Source: Diphasiastrum complanatum (taxonomy: Eukaryota > Streptophyta > Lycopodiopsida > Lycopodiales > Lycopodiaceae). Taken from it: 64,000 bases of DNA. The stretch is from positions 55,073,920 to 55,137,919 of the forward strand of contig CM055097.1 in the NCBI GenBank assembly GCA_029204225.1, written 5' to 3'. Of the stretch, positions 1 to 13,400 are shown in pieces. Positions within the stretch are counted from its first letter, which is position 1; the number at the start of each line of letters is the position of its first letter. Position numbers and translations under genes: made by a program. The notes beneath the pieces were generated by a model. It made no database searches. It saw only the letters and a program-made list of their open reading frames with translations, and had not been told where the DNA came from.

Positions 1-317
1 CACTTTTTAATAAATACTGGTCTACTCCGCCAATATATCATTAATATGTCGAACACTTAAAAACACTTCTGCTTTTTTGTTCATTCTCACTAAATTCTAT
101 GTTTCGTTCATGATCGTTAAGCTATTGTTCTTCTTACGATCCAATATGCTCACAACTATCATTGATGATTTTTTCTTCTATCATCGTCATGGCCATCATT
201 TTTAAAACCCATCCAAAATCAATTTTACCGATTTTGCAACCTTTGGCCATTCGAGCTCGAATTGAAGAAGTCCTTCAATTTGATCCATCTGTGAATTTAA
301 TATGTATCATATCTACC

Positions 318-740
318 AAGTTCAAGGCTTTTTGTGATGAGCATGGGTTCAAGAGGGAGTACACAACTCCAAGAACACCACAACAAAATGGAGTGGCCGA
401 GAGAAAGAATAGAACTTTATGTGAAAGTGCCAAAGCCATGAGATTAGGTGCTAATCTTCCAAAACCATTTTGGGTTCAAGTTTTGTTGTGTGCTAACTTT
501 CTATGCAATAGGTGGCTGAGTGCTATATTGGATGGAAGAACTCGAGATGCTATTCAAGAGGAGGCCGAGTGTCAACTTTTTTAGAACTTTTGGATGTACT
601 TGCTATGTCAATATAACTCTTGATTATAGGACAAACAAGGATCCATCCTCAAGGAAAGGTATATTTGTTGGATATAGTGAGATGAGTAAAACCTACAAGG
701 TTAACATTCCTACTAAAGATAGTGACCAGAAAAAAGAGAA
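318..740 (+). pseudogene. Copia integrase fragment
   Basis: A remnant of a Ty1/Copia polyprotein. The frame from about 318 matches the integrase core of the intact Copia at 39500-39900: FKAFCDEHG, then PRTPQQNGVAERKNRT, which holds the last acidic residue of the integrase D-D-E triad, then LCESAKAMRL. After one frame change near 540-570 it continues as FRTFGCTCYVNITLDYRT and SSRKGIFVGYSE, the conserved post-integrase block. The rest of pol, the LTRs and the gag are absent. Both ends stop abruptly, so it is a dead fragment. Family assignment is firm; subfamily is inferred from similarity to element D. Confidence 0.85.
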
Positions 741-2818
741 ATGACCTAGACACCCGTTTTCTCAAAAAGTTGAAAATTGTTTGAAATTTTGCCAAAATAT
801 TGAATGTCAAATTTATAAAAATTTATTAAAAATTAAAAAAGTTTCATTTTGTTATAATTTACAAATATGAAAAAATGTGAGCTATTATATATATTTTTTA
901 TTTCAGAATTTCTCTCGATTGCAAATTTTCAAATGTGAACAAATTTTTGATTAATTTTTTTAAAATAATTTCGCTTTTCAAACTTTCAAACTTTACTTTT
1001 TGGAGAAACAATTGAAAATATAAGTGATTCGAACAGTTTACAAATTTCATAATCAATTTATTTGTTGAATTTTTTTTAAATACACATTTAATTTATTTAT
1101 GAGTAATTATGATGACTAAAATATTAATACCTAAAATTGATTGTATTGAAAAATGTGTACAAGATACAACTAAAAAGTTTGTCAAAAAAATGTATCACTT
1201 AGGATTATCAATCTTGCTCCTCATATTAGTACCACCATTTTCTATTTATTTAGGGTTTTAATTAGTACCACCATTTTAAGTAGACTCTCTTAAAACACTG
1301 AACCGAGTTCTGAAGGCAGTCTTGTGTACATCCTCTTCACGAACTCCAACTTGATGGTATCCACTCTTTAGGTCTCGAACCACATTTAGATCAAATGAAT
1401 ACAAAGCATAATCTATAATGAGGTTTTACATCAACTGAATACAATGCATAATCTATTATGAGATTTGTGTGAGAAACACAAAATCTAAGAGCAAGCAAAA
1501 GAAGAGTTTATTGCCAAATTGAGTTTGTTCCACACCACTGACTTCACATTTTGATTGACAAAATTTTAGAGTTTCTTGGTTGAGAAAGGTGGTCGTTTGA
1601 AATCCTACAATGTAGCAAATACTTATTAGCTTCCATCTAAGGTGGAAAGAAACTCAAGGATTTGCTAATGTCGTGAAAAATTAGTTTGAAAGCTTTCTAC
1701 GAAGTTGAGAATCTTTGAAAAATCATAGAAACAAGGGTAGGCTTTCTAGGTGATCTATATGCAAGAGCTAGGGTGATCTTAAAATTAAAGAAACAACACA
1801 AGATGGGGTTGTTGGTACTGCATGTAAGAGGTAGATTTATAAATTTTTGCTGCCAGAACGTATTTGCATGATGCCTTGAAAGGAAGAAGCAAGCTAGTTT
1901 CGTGACCCAAGTTTCTCGTCTTCTATAGGGTTTAACTTTTCGTAAAAGAAACTTATGCCAGTAATACCTGAATCGTGATATTTGTAGGATAAACCACGTT
2001 AGGCAGATGAGTGATTCAAGACATTGCTTTGAATACCAACTATAAATTGTCTTGACTTTTTTGCTTCAGAAAGTTTGATCAATCATTCAATACACAGCTC
2101 AACACAAGCTGCCCTAATATCTTTTTTTAACTTTGCAGGCTAGTTTTGCAAGTATTTCTTGCCAGCCTCTCTTCAGTTAACTGTTGTTCCCCATAAAGGT
2201 ATGCGAGATAAATGAAGAAGTGAAGACTCATCTAAAGAAACCTATAGTTGCAACAAACAACTGAGAATAGGCGCCATCGCTGTAGCAAACAACTGAGAAC
2301 ATGCGCGCATCAAACATGTGTAGCTGATTCATCCCATCCGTCGCTTTGCACTTACACCAGATCACAGCCATGTATAAGTCTGCTAACAGAGACATGTTCT
2401 CTTTTACAAAGACACAACAGACATCTGAGCGGGCTTTTCAATGGAGGTTAACCTCCAGCCTACGTTTCAAAAACCTGCCGGTAGAAATGCCCCACTGACT
2501 TCTAGATCCTTATGTGGTAATGGCATCACCATAATTGGACGCAAAACGATCCCCTGGAAGAACCATCATATGTGAACGAGTGAAAGCGGTGGAAATCGAG
2601 AAGCCAAAGCTGGTGGAACAGCTTACGCAGCAGAATAATTACGAAAACAAACCTATCGTACAGAACAGCAGGTCTGAAATTTGCAAACGATCCATACATT
2701 GATACAGCAACAGTCGCTTGAAAAAAGTCCTCCTCAAGCGTTGCGATCACATCCTCCTCGTCCACAGGGATGGAATGCCTTCAAACCAGATAAAAAGTGA
2801 CAGCCACGAGCTTCTGCC
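741..2818. other. AT-rich intergenic DNA, no gene seen
   Basis: Strongly AT-rich up to about 1300, then mixed. The short open frames here (2248-2451 plus, 2526-2765 minus) have no recognisable motif and no related copy in the window. I see no LTR ends, primer sites or RNA gene. Confidence 0.5.
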
Positions 2819-2882
2819 CTATGTTGAGCATAGGTGAACTGCTTCAAAAGTTTTTCACCTATGTCGAGCATAGGCGAACTGC
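2819..2882 (+). repeat. Short direct repeat, 24 bp x2, 40 bp apart
   Basis: Two copies of a 24-bp unit, 2819-2842 and 2859-2882, differ at two positions (ATGTTGAGCATAGGTG versus ATGTCGAGCATAGGCG, both C/T changes). The second copy ends where similarity to the 3' LTR of Copia element A begins, so the repeat sits at the breakpoint that truncates the 5' LTR. Confidence 0.75.
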
Positions 2883-3156
2883 CACACACTTTTTGCTTCT
2901 TATCTCTTTATCTTTCTCTCTCTAACTCGTGTTGAGCTAATGCTAATACGTTGATATCTTGTACTTTTGCTTATTATTAATTCATTGTTATCATATTCTT
3001 ATGCTAAGCATGCTAGATTGTGATTAAGCCATATCTTTTGAACTAGATCTTGTTAATCAATCTAGAATCAGGTTATTGTGCTAATCACAAAGCTTTATTA
3101 GATCCATCATACTTGTGGACATTCCCCACACGTGTGAATTCTGGAAATTTTTGTCA
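2882..3156 (+). repeat. 5' LTR of Copia element A, 5'-truncated
   Basis: Aligns by eye with 6296-6572, from TTTTTGCTT through the CT-rich stretch, the TTAATCAATCTAGAATCA segment and the terminal ATTTTTGTCA. About 160 bp of the LTR start is missing. CACACGTGTG lies at 3127-3136, just before the LTR end. Confidence 0.85.
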
Positions 3157-3169
3157 TGATATCAGAGCC
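3157..3169 (+). promoter_or_regulatory. Primer binding site, tRNA-Met type
   Basis: TGATATCAGAGCC directly follows the LTR end. It is one base off the consensus TGGTATCAGAGC complementary to plant initiator tRNA-Met, used to prime minus-strand synthesis. Confidence 0.8.
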
Positions 3170-3896
3170 AAATTGAGCTTTGCATGCTAACATCTTTGAT
3201 TGTACAAGAAATTGAGAGTTAATTCAAGCAAAAAAGCAGTTTTGCACTTTTTCTCACCTTTCTCTCTGAATTTTCAGACCTGAATAGTGGTAGTACGAAA
3301 TTCTGGAATTCCGCACGTGTGAAAATCAGAGATTTTCAGTCCCTTCTATCTCCTTGCTTGTAGATCCAAAAATAGTGGTGTTATAGCTTGATGGAAAGCT
3401 TATGATCTGTACTTTCCATAGAAATTGAAACCAAATCAATCTGATGTGTCTATCAAGATTTATAAGCTTTTAAAGAGGATAGGGATAGGTCCAAAATCCG
3501 AGTGACAACATTTTGATTTGATTCAACCTTGCTTTGTTCTGAATCCATTGTTTTGAGCATCATTCACAAGAAACTGAAGATCAAGACTAAGTTTGAAGTA
3601 ATTGAACACCCTTTGAGCCTTCTGAGTGTCAATAGTGTTTCCTTTTGAAGCATTTCACACGTGCCAAAAGTAGGATTCAAACTAGCCAAAGTGTCTCAAT
3701 CCACTTTGTGTGTCTGATCTAGATAACTTGTCTTGTGGAATATTTGAGATCCGTTTCAAATACTGTTGCAAGTATTTCACATAGGAAGGTAGTACATCCT
3801 TGAAAATACCTATAGTGAAAGAGAGCAGCAAATTTAAGTCTGATTGGAACAAGCTCAAACATATTGCAGTCCAATAACTAAGAAGTCTTCATCTAA

Positions 3897-5798
3897 ATGG
3901 CACCTCTGGGAGGATATCTTCTAGAAGCAAATGAAAGACTAAATACTTCCAATTACTCAATTTGGAAGTTCAGAATGGAGTCTTATTTTAATACTCCCCA
4001 GGATGTTATGGACATTGTGCTTGGTCTTGAGGAGGAGCCTCAAGCACATGCTGAAATTCCTAAGTATAGGAGGAGAGCTAGAATGGCTCTACATTTCATT
4101 AAGATGAATGTATCTAATGAAATTCTGAGAGAGATAGGATCTTGCACTATAGCCAAAGAAGCTTGGGATGCACTTAAGTCCATCTATGAAGCAAATAATA
4201 CTTCTAGAATACTCATTCTTAGGAATTAGATTTGCAAAATTTTCCAAAGAAGTGAAGAGAGTGCATCAAACTATGTTTTGAGAGTTAAAGATTTACATAG
4301 AGAGATTTCTTGTGTTCGTGTTACTGTTAACCAAGATGAGCTAGTTCAAGTCATTTTAAATGGCTTGAGAGATGACTATGATAATCTTGTTCAGTCTTTT
4401 GCCATTAAGGAGGAGTTGCCTAATCTAGAAACTCTCCAAGGAATTCTTATTTCTGAAGAATCTAGGCAAAGCTATAAACTATCCAGGATGAACAAACTTG
4501 AGCATGGTGGAAGTGACAAAGCCCTCTTTGTCAAAGACAAGCATAAAGGAAGGAGTAAGAACCAGTTCTCTCAAGCATCCAACAAAGACAAAGCCAAAGA
4601 TCGAGACAAAGATGGTGAAGAGGATGATTCATCTCATCCTTCTACTTCAAAGACCAAGAAGAAGAAAGTGAAGTGTTTCTTTTGTGGCAAGAAGGGGCAT
4701 TATGCCTCTAATTTCTTTAAGAAGAAAAACCAACTCAAGCAAGCTAATCTCTCCAAAGATATTGAAGAAGATTTTGTTGCAAGTGATGGAGAAGGATCAC
4801 TTATGGTGTCCAATTTTTTTTTGGTCACCTTTCAAGGAAGATGGAGCTTGGTACATAGATAGTGGAGCTTCTTCACATATGTGTTGTTCAAAGGAGTCAT
4901 TTGACTCAATTGTACCTTACAAAGGACTTAAGAGATCTATTTACACTGCTAATGATCATGAGTGCTCTATAGAAGGAATTGGCAACATTCCATTGAAACT
5001 TGCTTCTTCAAAAGTTCTTGCACTTTCTAATGTTCTTTTCATTCCAAAACTTACAAAGAACTTGATTAGTGTGGGAAAGTTGCTTGATAATGGTTGTGAT
5101 GTAAAGTTCAACTCCAATACTTGCTTTATCAAGAAAAGTGATGAGATCCTAGCTGATGGATCTAGATGTGGTGGAATTTTTAAGTTGAATTCTTATGAGA
5201 ATGCAAACCTTTGTGAAGTTGCTTTGTTATCTAAGGAGGAGTTGTCGCATAGAAGGTTGGGGCATCCTAACTTTAAGTCCATGTCTTCTATGGTCAAGAA
5301 AGTGAAGGCAATTGGTTTTCCAAAATCTCTTTCCAAAGATTTCAAGCCTTGTGAGACTTGTGCTATTGCAAAATCGCACAGAAAGCCATATCAGAAGTCT
5401 TTTATAAAGACTACTCATCCTTTGGAGCTTATACACTTGGATGTACATTTTTTTTATCCTAAAAGTATTGGTGGTGCAACATGTTTTGTCACCTTTATTG
5501 ATGACTTTACTAGATATACTTGGTTGTATCTACTTTCTTCAAAGGCTATGGTAACAACCCGATATTCCATGCAAGGGGCAAGCATATAGAAATTGCACAT
5601 CACTTCATGAGAGAGAAGCTCATTGGAGGTGAAATCTACTTGGAGCACATCGACACATCATCTTGTATTGCTGATATGCTCACCAAACCTTTGAGCAAAA
5701 GTTCCATCATCAAGCATAGAGCAAATCTTGGAGTAATACCAAGGTCCATGTTCAAGTCAATATACATTGTTTTTAGGAGTGTTCAAATGGAAAAATAA
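3897..5798 (+). pseudogene. Copia gag-protease-integrase fused to RNase H tail
   Basis: Starts at ATG 3897 with a Copia gag (LEANERLNTSNYSIWKFRME, UBN2/DUF4219-type). A stop (TAG) at about 4227 breaks gag; the frame resumes at 4278. The CCHC zinc knuckle follows (CFFCGKKGHYASN, its last Cys replaced by Phe in NFF), then after a frame change the protease motif WYIDSGASSHM near 4850. Next come the gag-pre-integrase segment (RRLGHPNFKS, CETCAIAKSH) and the integrase start (IHLDVHFFYP, FIDDFTRYTWLY). At about 5545 it jumps to the RNase H tail (NNPIFHARGKHIEIAHH, ADMLTKPL). The catalytic core of integrase and all of RT are lost. Several frame breaks mark it as dead. Confidence 0.9.
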
Positions 5799-6132
5799 TC
5801 CATCTTGACTTTAGGCTTGCTACAAATATTGTACCATGCAAGTATGTTGTTCATAAATGCAAAATGCCAAGTTTGGCCTAGATAAAACTCAAGCTACATG
5901 GATATGTCATATCTAGAATGAAGAGTACAACTTGCATATAGTTTGTAGACATAGAATTAACAAAATTATGCTTGTAGAAACTTGTGGCAATTCACATGTA
6001 TTAATTGTAAGTGATCCATAGTGACATACAAGGCATGCACAAAGTGTAATGGACACATGCATGATGATTTGTACATTTCTAGTTAGAACTAGCACACTTG
6101 GAAAAAGTTGGTAGAGTTTCATGCATGAGAAG

Positions 6133-6572
6133 TGACAAATGTCACATAGACTCTAGTTTTCACTTTAGGTGTCATTAAATGATGGATGGATGTGGTTCTA
6201 CCTCGAGCTACCTAAAACTCCATAAATATGTGTAGCTCTCCTCATATTTTTATGATGAAGAACCATAGCTTTGTAGTTATCTCATGCCATTTTGGATCCA
6301 CACATTTTTTGCTTGTTATCTCTCTATCTTTCTCTCTCTAACTCATGTTGAGGCTAATGCTAATACACTGATATCTTGGACTTTTGCTCATTATTGATTC
6401 ATTGCTATCATATTCTGATGCTTAGCATGCTAGATTGTTGTTAAGCCATATCTTCTGAACTAGATCTTGCTAATCAATCTAGAATCAAGTTATTGTGCTA
6501 ATCAGAAAGCTTAATTAGATCCATCATGCTTGTAGACATTCCCACACATGTGAATCCTGGAAATTTTTGTCA
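6133..6572 (+). repeat. 3' LTR of Copia element A
   Basis: A 440-bp LTR bounded by the inverted ends TGACAAA and TTTTGTCA. Its last 277 bp match the partial 5' LTR. At the palindrome position it has CACACATGTG where the 5' LTR has CACACGTGTG, the change expected from decay of a methylated CpG. Confidence 0.8.
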
Positions 6573-8904
6573 CTATTTCCTATTTTTTTGGAGACTAGCA
6601 TTTGGATTCTAGCTAGTAGGATGAGTCAACTTTGATCTATGGGCATATCTTGCTCCTATTAGAGGATCTACATGATGTGGCACTCCACACATGTGAAGAC
6701 CTACTGCCAGTATACATGTTGTTCATGTACTTAATCTATAAAGAGATCACCAATTCTAATGAGAAGTTGATGAGACATTTTCATTCTAGCAATATGCTTG
6801 AGATATACACATTAGAATTTTGATTTTATGCTTGGAATGCTATCAAATGTTATTGTGACTGTTTTCCACATGTGTGAGGCCACCCTTGATAGTTTTTTGG
6901 TATTAAATCCATTGATCTTGCTAAATAGTTAGTGATTTGCTTCTAGATCAAGATCTAGTCAGTAGAACTTGATGAATCCTTTGATTTGGCAATCAATACC
7001 TCTTGTAGATTGATTTGTACAATCAATCATTGTCCTCAATTGAGAAAATTCACACTTCAGAAGATCTAACTAGACCTCGAAACACTTCGGATCATAAACC
7101 GTTCAATCCTAATAGGATCCGGACCCCTGTGGCTAGTAAGACTCAAAGGGATTCTAAAAGGGAGTCCCAACCTACAAATTCAATCTACTATCAATGACAA
7201 GGCCAATTATTATCTTGTGACATATTTTGGGAGTTTGGTCCATGTGCCTATTTGCAGATTATATGGTTAACTTCTTCGGTACTTTTAAAAATGGAATCGC
7301 TTATGTATCTAATTCTATATGGTCGAAAGAGATTCTTGAGAGCTCAAGGCATTTTCGATCAACTTGAGACACGATTTTGATATTAGATTTGGTAGATGGG
7401 TCATATGGTCAAGATGTTACTATAGTGCTATCAAGACTTCTTAAAGATTCCTTCTGCATTAAAGTCATTGTTAACATCTTCGAAGTGAAGTTGAAGAATA
7501 TTCTCATTGCCAAAGGCACGTTGTAGGGTTTCTGATCTCACATAAGATTAATTCCAAGAGCTTCTATCCGGTTTGTGGGTTGAGGTCTAATCTACCATTG
7601 GCACACTAAACATCCTGATACCCATGATGTCTTCCTTAGTGGGATCATTTCAAGATAGTACTCTCTCCTAGTCCCACTGGGTTTTATGTGGCATATCCCC
7701 TTCATAACCCTCGATAGTTTTTTGCTATTCAACTTTCAGACGTGATAGATGTCAGGTCGATAACATATGTCATTCACTCACTTGAAGAGCTTTCTTCCGT
7801 TCTCTATAGGCCCTTCTCGTGTTTGATTTCATTCACAACTACCTCTATGCAATCTAATTTCATTCGCATAGTCCATTTGGTATAGGTCGATTGGTCTTTT
7901 ATCCCTATGGTGGCCTTGACTATATATTGCCGATACCATTTAGGCTTCCTTCGGGGGTAATTCCATAAGTCCATGGTCAGATATACTCTCACATTGAAAA
8001 ACAACTGTTATACTCCCTATGTCAAAATATTGTGGTTTGACCTCGTTGTAATGTCATTCGACATGTCCCATAAAATGTATAGGTTAGGTCAATACAAAGT
8101 CAAAATTACTATGTTGAGGCATTGACCAAGGTGCGTTATCAGGTGGAAAGATGTATTGTTATCATCGCCTTTTTGTCATGGATGATCCCTAATGGTGCTC
8201 AACGGTCGGAGTAGCGAGTCTGGCGTATAGGGGTTCGGTTTAGTTCATACGATAATTCTTGAGTTTCTCAATGAGTTATGCCAATTCATAGGTGGTTTTC
8301 AGCACGTAAGAGATGGATTCAGTTGAAAGTATATGCTTGGCTATTTTCCTCACTGTGCTCAGGGGATTGACGCGCCTTGGTTGCTAGGTGTCCAGGTGCT
8401 TGCCTCCCAAGGTCCATGTGTTTCAATGGGTGGCCTGGGTGGGGTGCTCTAGATGATGCAGTAATAGAACAAATTTTTCCTAACTTGGGAGGTCTGTTTC
8501 ACCCTCATCGAGTGTTAAGCTGCCTTTGTGTTTCAAGAGGGTCAACCATGATTTATAACAAAAAAAATGCGTACACACACTTACCACAAGTATACAAGCA
8601 CTATTAAGAATTTTCACTTGCAAGCACTACGTTTTTGTATAGCATTAAACATGCAATAAAACCTTGAGCATACATCATAATGAACTATAAGCAAAACAAA
8701 CACCTCATGGAATTTTTTCAAACCATAATCAACACATAGCCTTTCTATTAACTGAATGTCAAAATAGCATATTCCAAAGGCGAAGACATGTGCAATCAAA
8801 ACTTTTGCCAATTTATAGATGATCATCCAAACAACCATTTGCATTCTACGTCAACGAATTTACTTTTCAAGCAAGTGATACATTTATGGCTATATAATGG
8901 AACA
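6573..8904. other. Decayed sequence, no gene assigned
   Basis: 6840-7010 resembles the LTR-like stretches near 25110 and 27140 (CACATGTGTGAGGCC followed by AT-rich text with repeated GATCAAG), so it is probably an old Copia LTR scrap. 7200-8600 has short frames in both strands without any motif I recognise. No primer site or long frame is present. Confidence 0.4.
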
Positions 8905-10010
8905 TATCCCACTCAAGGAATTAAAACAACCTACCATCACAGCTTACTGGCCCTCCACATATCATGAAGCATCCGCCAGTGATAGATTTGTTGTCATCTC
9001 TTGAACTTGCCCAGGTAGCATCGTTGTATGCCCTCAAAACGGATTCATTTGTCTTTGAATACATAATTCCAAAGTCCGTGGTGTGTTTGAAATATCGTAA
9101 GATTCTCTTTGCCAGCTCCCAATGGTGCCTTCTTGGATTGTTAGAGAATTGTGCTAAAGCATAAACAAAAAATACTGAGTCTGGTCGAGTACATACATTT
9201 AGATACATTAGAGCTCCGATCATATTTCAGAAGGGTGTATAACTCATTTTGAACTCTTCATGTTCAGCCTTTGGACAGTCTTCTTTTGATAAATTTGCTC
9301 CTAATGCCATAGGAGTTTCTTTCCCTTTGCATTCTAGCATTGCATAGTTTGCCAAAATTTTATAGGCGTAACTACCAAAATTATTTCGATAAGTTTTCTT
9401 GCGCCATCATGCACCTTGTTGCCTCCATCAAGGGTCCGGTTCTTTCTCTTTGCTACCTCATTGTGTTGTGGTGTGTAGGGCACAATATACTACCTTTCAA
9501 CTCCTTCATGTTGGCAGAAGTTCTTGAATTGTGTACTGGTGTATTCTCCAGTAGTATCAAATCTCAGAACTTTGATTTTTCTTCCTGTTTGTGTTTCAGC
9601 TAAACTTTTAAAATCTTTGAAAATTGTAAACCTTCAGACTTTTTCTTCAAGAAATAGACAAAGCTCATGTGTGTGCAATCATCAACGAATGTAACGAAGT
9701 ATTGCGATCCTGATATAGACGAAACTTTCATAGGTCCACATAGATCGCTATGTATCAGCCCAAGAATCTCCTTTGCACGTAATCCTTCGAATCTGAATGG
9801 TTCACGGTGCTGCTTGTCTTTAAAACATGATTCGCATAGACTGATCTTTCTGTCAGTCACATTCATGCCTTCTGCCATTTTGCTTGTTCACATTCTGTAG
9901 AGTATGCTCATGTTGCAATGGCACATCCTCTTATGCCATAGTTCGTTCTTGATTTCTTCATCTGAGACGACAAGGACTTGATCTATAGGATCTAGGGTAC
10001 TTGTGGATTT
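8905..10010 (-). pseudogene. Copia integrase to RNase H remnant
   Basis: Read on the minus strand from about 10010: gag-pre-integrase (ELWHKRMCH), CESCFKDKQHREPF, integrase start (LGLIHSDLCGPM, YFVTFVDDCTHMSFVYF), then a decayed core with YTPQHNEVAKRKNRT near 9440-9500. It then jumps to the end of RT (LSKEDCPK, near 9290) and RNase H (MIGALMYLNVCTRPDSVF, HHWELAKRILRYFKHT, with a decayed DATWASSRDD segment). The RT catalytic part is deleted. It belongs to a Copia lineage different from elements A-E. No LTR was recognised beside it. Confidence 0.85.
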
Positions 10011-10053
10011 CAATGTTGTAAAAAGAAAAAGTGGTCATTACGTTCAGTTCACT

Positions 10054-10440
10054 TAAATGGCACCAAAAAGAATGAGTAATACAAAAGAAATTCCTGCTAC
10101 AAAAAATCTAGCTAGAATAGAGAAAATATTAACCAAAGTTTTAACTGCTATACAAGACACCACTGAAGTGAATAAACAAATATGGCAACAAATGTAGGAA
10201 AGTTCAGAACGACGTTGGGAGAAAATGTTAGAGTTGATGATGTCACGTTTTGAAAATGTGTTGTACTACTCTACAAAAACAAGATGTTCATCAATGCCAA
10301 AATCCTTTGTCATTTCTGAATGCTTCAACATCCGAAATTCCGGGTCAAGATAGTCATGATCATCTAGAGACATTGCGAAACAACATGTGAGGGCCATTTT
10401 TGGCAAGGGATTGGTCCAGCCAAAACGTCCTAAAAAAGTC
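10054..10440 (+). pseudogene. Possible gag N-terminal fragment
   Basis: From ATG 10054 the frame reads MAPKRMSNTKEIPATKNLAR and is polar and probably helical (IEKILTKVLTAIQDTTEV). A stop follows at about 10196, then ESSERRWEKMLELMMSRFENVL in the same frame. This pattern is common at the start of Ty3/Gypsy gags, and a Gypsy body begins 3.5 kb downstream, but there is no decisive motif. It could be unrelated. Confidence 0.25.
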
Positions 10441-13400
10441 AAGGGGCACCACTACTGATGGTGGCTATGCCCTACGTGAGTAACGAAGGTCCTGCCACAT
10501 CCAATCATGGGGGCTTCCTCTGTTACCCCATGCTCCCCAACCGATGAGAGTTTTCCAAGATCTCAGAGATACGGTTGCAAGGAGGGATTGCTAATACTTT
10601 TGGTGCAATGATTCACTAGCTTTCTAGAATTATGGTTCCGTAAAAACTTCTGATCGCTAATGTCTCTTTTCCCATTGAATTCGGTTTACAGTTAGCAAAG
10701 ATCTTACATGGGCTGGAAACTGATTTACTGTCTATGATGTGCTCGTGGGGTGCAAGTTATACGCACCGCTTTGTTTGCTAAGCGACGGTATTTTCGCCGA
10801 CCGTCGGGTCTAGGTATTTCGCTAGACAGTACCGACGACGGGTGTGACTAGTGTGACACTTAACCAAGGTGGTGTATTTCAACCGCGGATGGTGGACGGC
10901 CCGCTCTGGTGTTTCACAGAGGTCGAGTCCAACTGACGCGCCTCATAATTGACAAAACGGAAGAAAAACTTCACAACTTGACAGTTTTATTGTCATTCAA
11001 CTAACAGGTTTATCATAGAGCAAAAGCACATTTCTTTACTTTTTCATAGATCACATCGCAATAATTATGCAATACGACACCAATAACCCTAGCTAATTAT
11101 CCTTAATTTCTTTTACTAAGTCAGAAATGGAAAAAACCCTCATTGCCCTGATTAACCACACAACATGTTTTATGCACATTATAATTCCAACCTGAACTCT
11201 AAAACAAAAATACGATTCATTCCAAAACTTCCCCTTATTCACTCAGCTGAACGAGCATAGCCACGAAATGCAAACACCTCCAACCTCAAATCTATATGAC
11301 CTCATTACATCTGTAAACGGTCTATAAACCTTACTTGTTTAAAAAAACGCTTTATGAAAATCTCATTCACGTGTAGCTGACTATAGCAGTAACTTCACAT
11401 TGCATTCCAATTTAACTTAAGAGTTTGCAGACAGAATTTTATGAAACCGAAGTGAATAGAAAGAAACATTAGGTAAAGTAAAAACGTACTTCAATGTGCA
11501 ATTCGGTAGCCGGATTGCGCATGAAAAACCAACTAGTCATGAATGCCTTGTCGTATCGATCACTTTCTCTTTGCCACTTGTCACTTGCTTTGTCACAGTC
11601 GGTCGGTGAAGAGCAAACCACCGTAGGTCTAATTCTTGGTTGTGGGCAGCGATCAGAGGCTGCAATAGGTCTAATTTTTGCCTCAGATAAAAAAGATAGG
11701 GCACAAGCAGCAGGTAGGTCGCAGACAGGCAGGTAGGTCGCAGGGCCAGCAACAGATCGCATGACCAGTAGAGCAACTCGCAGGGCCAGCAGGTCGTAGA
11801 CAGGCTGGCAGCCCACAAGTGGTCGCAGGCAGGCAGGCAGGCAGATTGCAGACAGCTACAAAAGTAAAAAATCAGAGTGCAGACAGGTGGTACATGCCAC
11901 CAATTGTCTGAGACAGCTCGCAGGCAGATCTGATAGGTCACAAACAGGTCACAGTAGAATCAGAGGCCTCTAGTAGTCTGATATAGATTGCTTTTGATGC
12001 ACTGGGGCATGGAGGATTCACCGACAATGGGTCATGACTTTATAATTGACCCGCATAGTAGTGAAGGCTTCAAACTCAAAAGGGTTGCTCAGAAAGTAAT
12101 CATGCATGAATCGAAGTGAACCAAGGACCTGATCACACACATTCACAGACAAATATGGACTAACCAATTTGAACACTTCTCATCAATCAACAGGATATGA
12201 CCACCTCCTCATGCTACACTCAACCAACACACGTGAGTTTCGCACACAATATGATATATAAAAAAAAACAGCAAGCTGGAAGACACACCATCCTCTCGAA
12301 TAATCAACTTTCATCACTCACACAATGTAAGCACTTTGGTGAAACCCTGACATGACCAAAAAGGGCAAGCCTCCCAACATCCCACGAACAACTGGTATCA
12401 AACAATCCCTCCAACCACAAACAATATATTTAATCAAAGAATTCGCCAACCACAAGCAATTCCTTACAAACAACTATCATTCTTTCATATAGATGAAAGC
12501 ATACTAGTGAGGACCACACAACCCTCAACCAAGAAGCAACTCATTTAGCAACCAACATTCAAGTGAACTAATTCTCTCAAGCAACCAACTAGCATGGGAA
12601 CACTACAAAAGACAACTACACTCCAAACCACTTCATGCTTAATCCAACAACTACAAGACAAGACAACAAGAATTACTAACACTATGCTCATCCAACTCTC
12701 AAACAAGGCAATGAAGCTCTCCATGCCACTCAAGACAATAAAGATCAAGAACTACTAATTCTCAACATGACTTTTAACTCTCAACATCCAACTTACACAC
12801 ACTCTCAAATACAAAGAGTTGGCTCCTTTCTATAGGAAAACCCAAGTGTCCCCCTTCAAAATGAAGCTTTGCCAATTTTCATGCCCTTCAAGCTCTCTTT
12901 GCCATTTGTCCTCAACCCATTTGATAGTACACCTAGTGGCCTCCATAAGAGAATAGGGGGAGTGGTGCATTCAAGGCTCTCTTCCAAAACTAGCCAAGAT
13001 GCCAGTTTTGTCAAAGGCTAGGGAGGCCATTTAAGTTTCCCCTTTTGTACACCCTAGAAGCCCAAAATGTCAATGGCTAGTGGGTGTACCTCCCAAATTT
13101 TTTAGCCTCCAAGGTGTTTTGGCATTTAATATCCAGATTTTGGGTGAGGCCCTTTTTCAACCCCTATTTTTAGTAGGCGACCTTCATTTTTTCTTTGGGT
13201 ACCTTTGTTTTTGGCCTTTCTTCGTTTTTTCAAGGGCTGTGCGCCGACTGCTCATTTGTTTGGATTTTTGGTCGGTTGGGTAACCACTTGGCCCGCACAT
13301 TTTGTTAATTGCCCGTAAATTGCCCAAACTTTGCCGTTAGGGTTTCTGTGACTCCTTGACACTGAATCCATATTTCCCGATCCTGTTTTACCTGTAACTT

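Larger units (their letters stand above)
2882..6572 (+). mobile_element. Copia element A, internally deleted and truncated
   Basis: LTR retrotransposon with a partial 5' LTR (2882-3156), a primer site (3157-3169), a gag-protease-integrase frame fused to the end of RNase H (3897-5798), and a full 3' LTR (6133-6572). Reverse transcriptase and most of integrase are missing, so it could only have moved with proteins supplied in trans. The bases after the 3' LTR are CTATT; the matching target duplication cannot be tested because the 5' LTR start is lost. Confidence 0.85.

Noticed and set aside
10880-10960. tRNA-like text (GAGGTCGAGTCC)
   Set aside because: No matching acceptor stem, anticodon arm or A box could be found around it.
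11469-11941. Overlapping frames of 80-134 aa on both strands
   Set aside because: They cross a degenerate low-complexity repeat, and the frames mirror each other.
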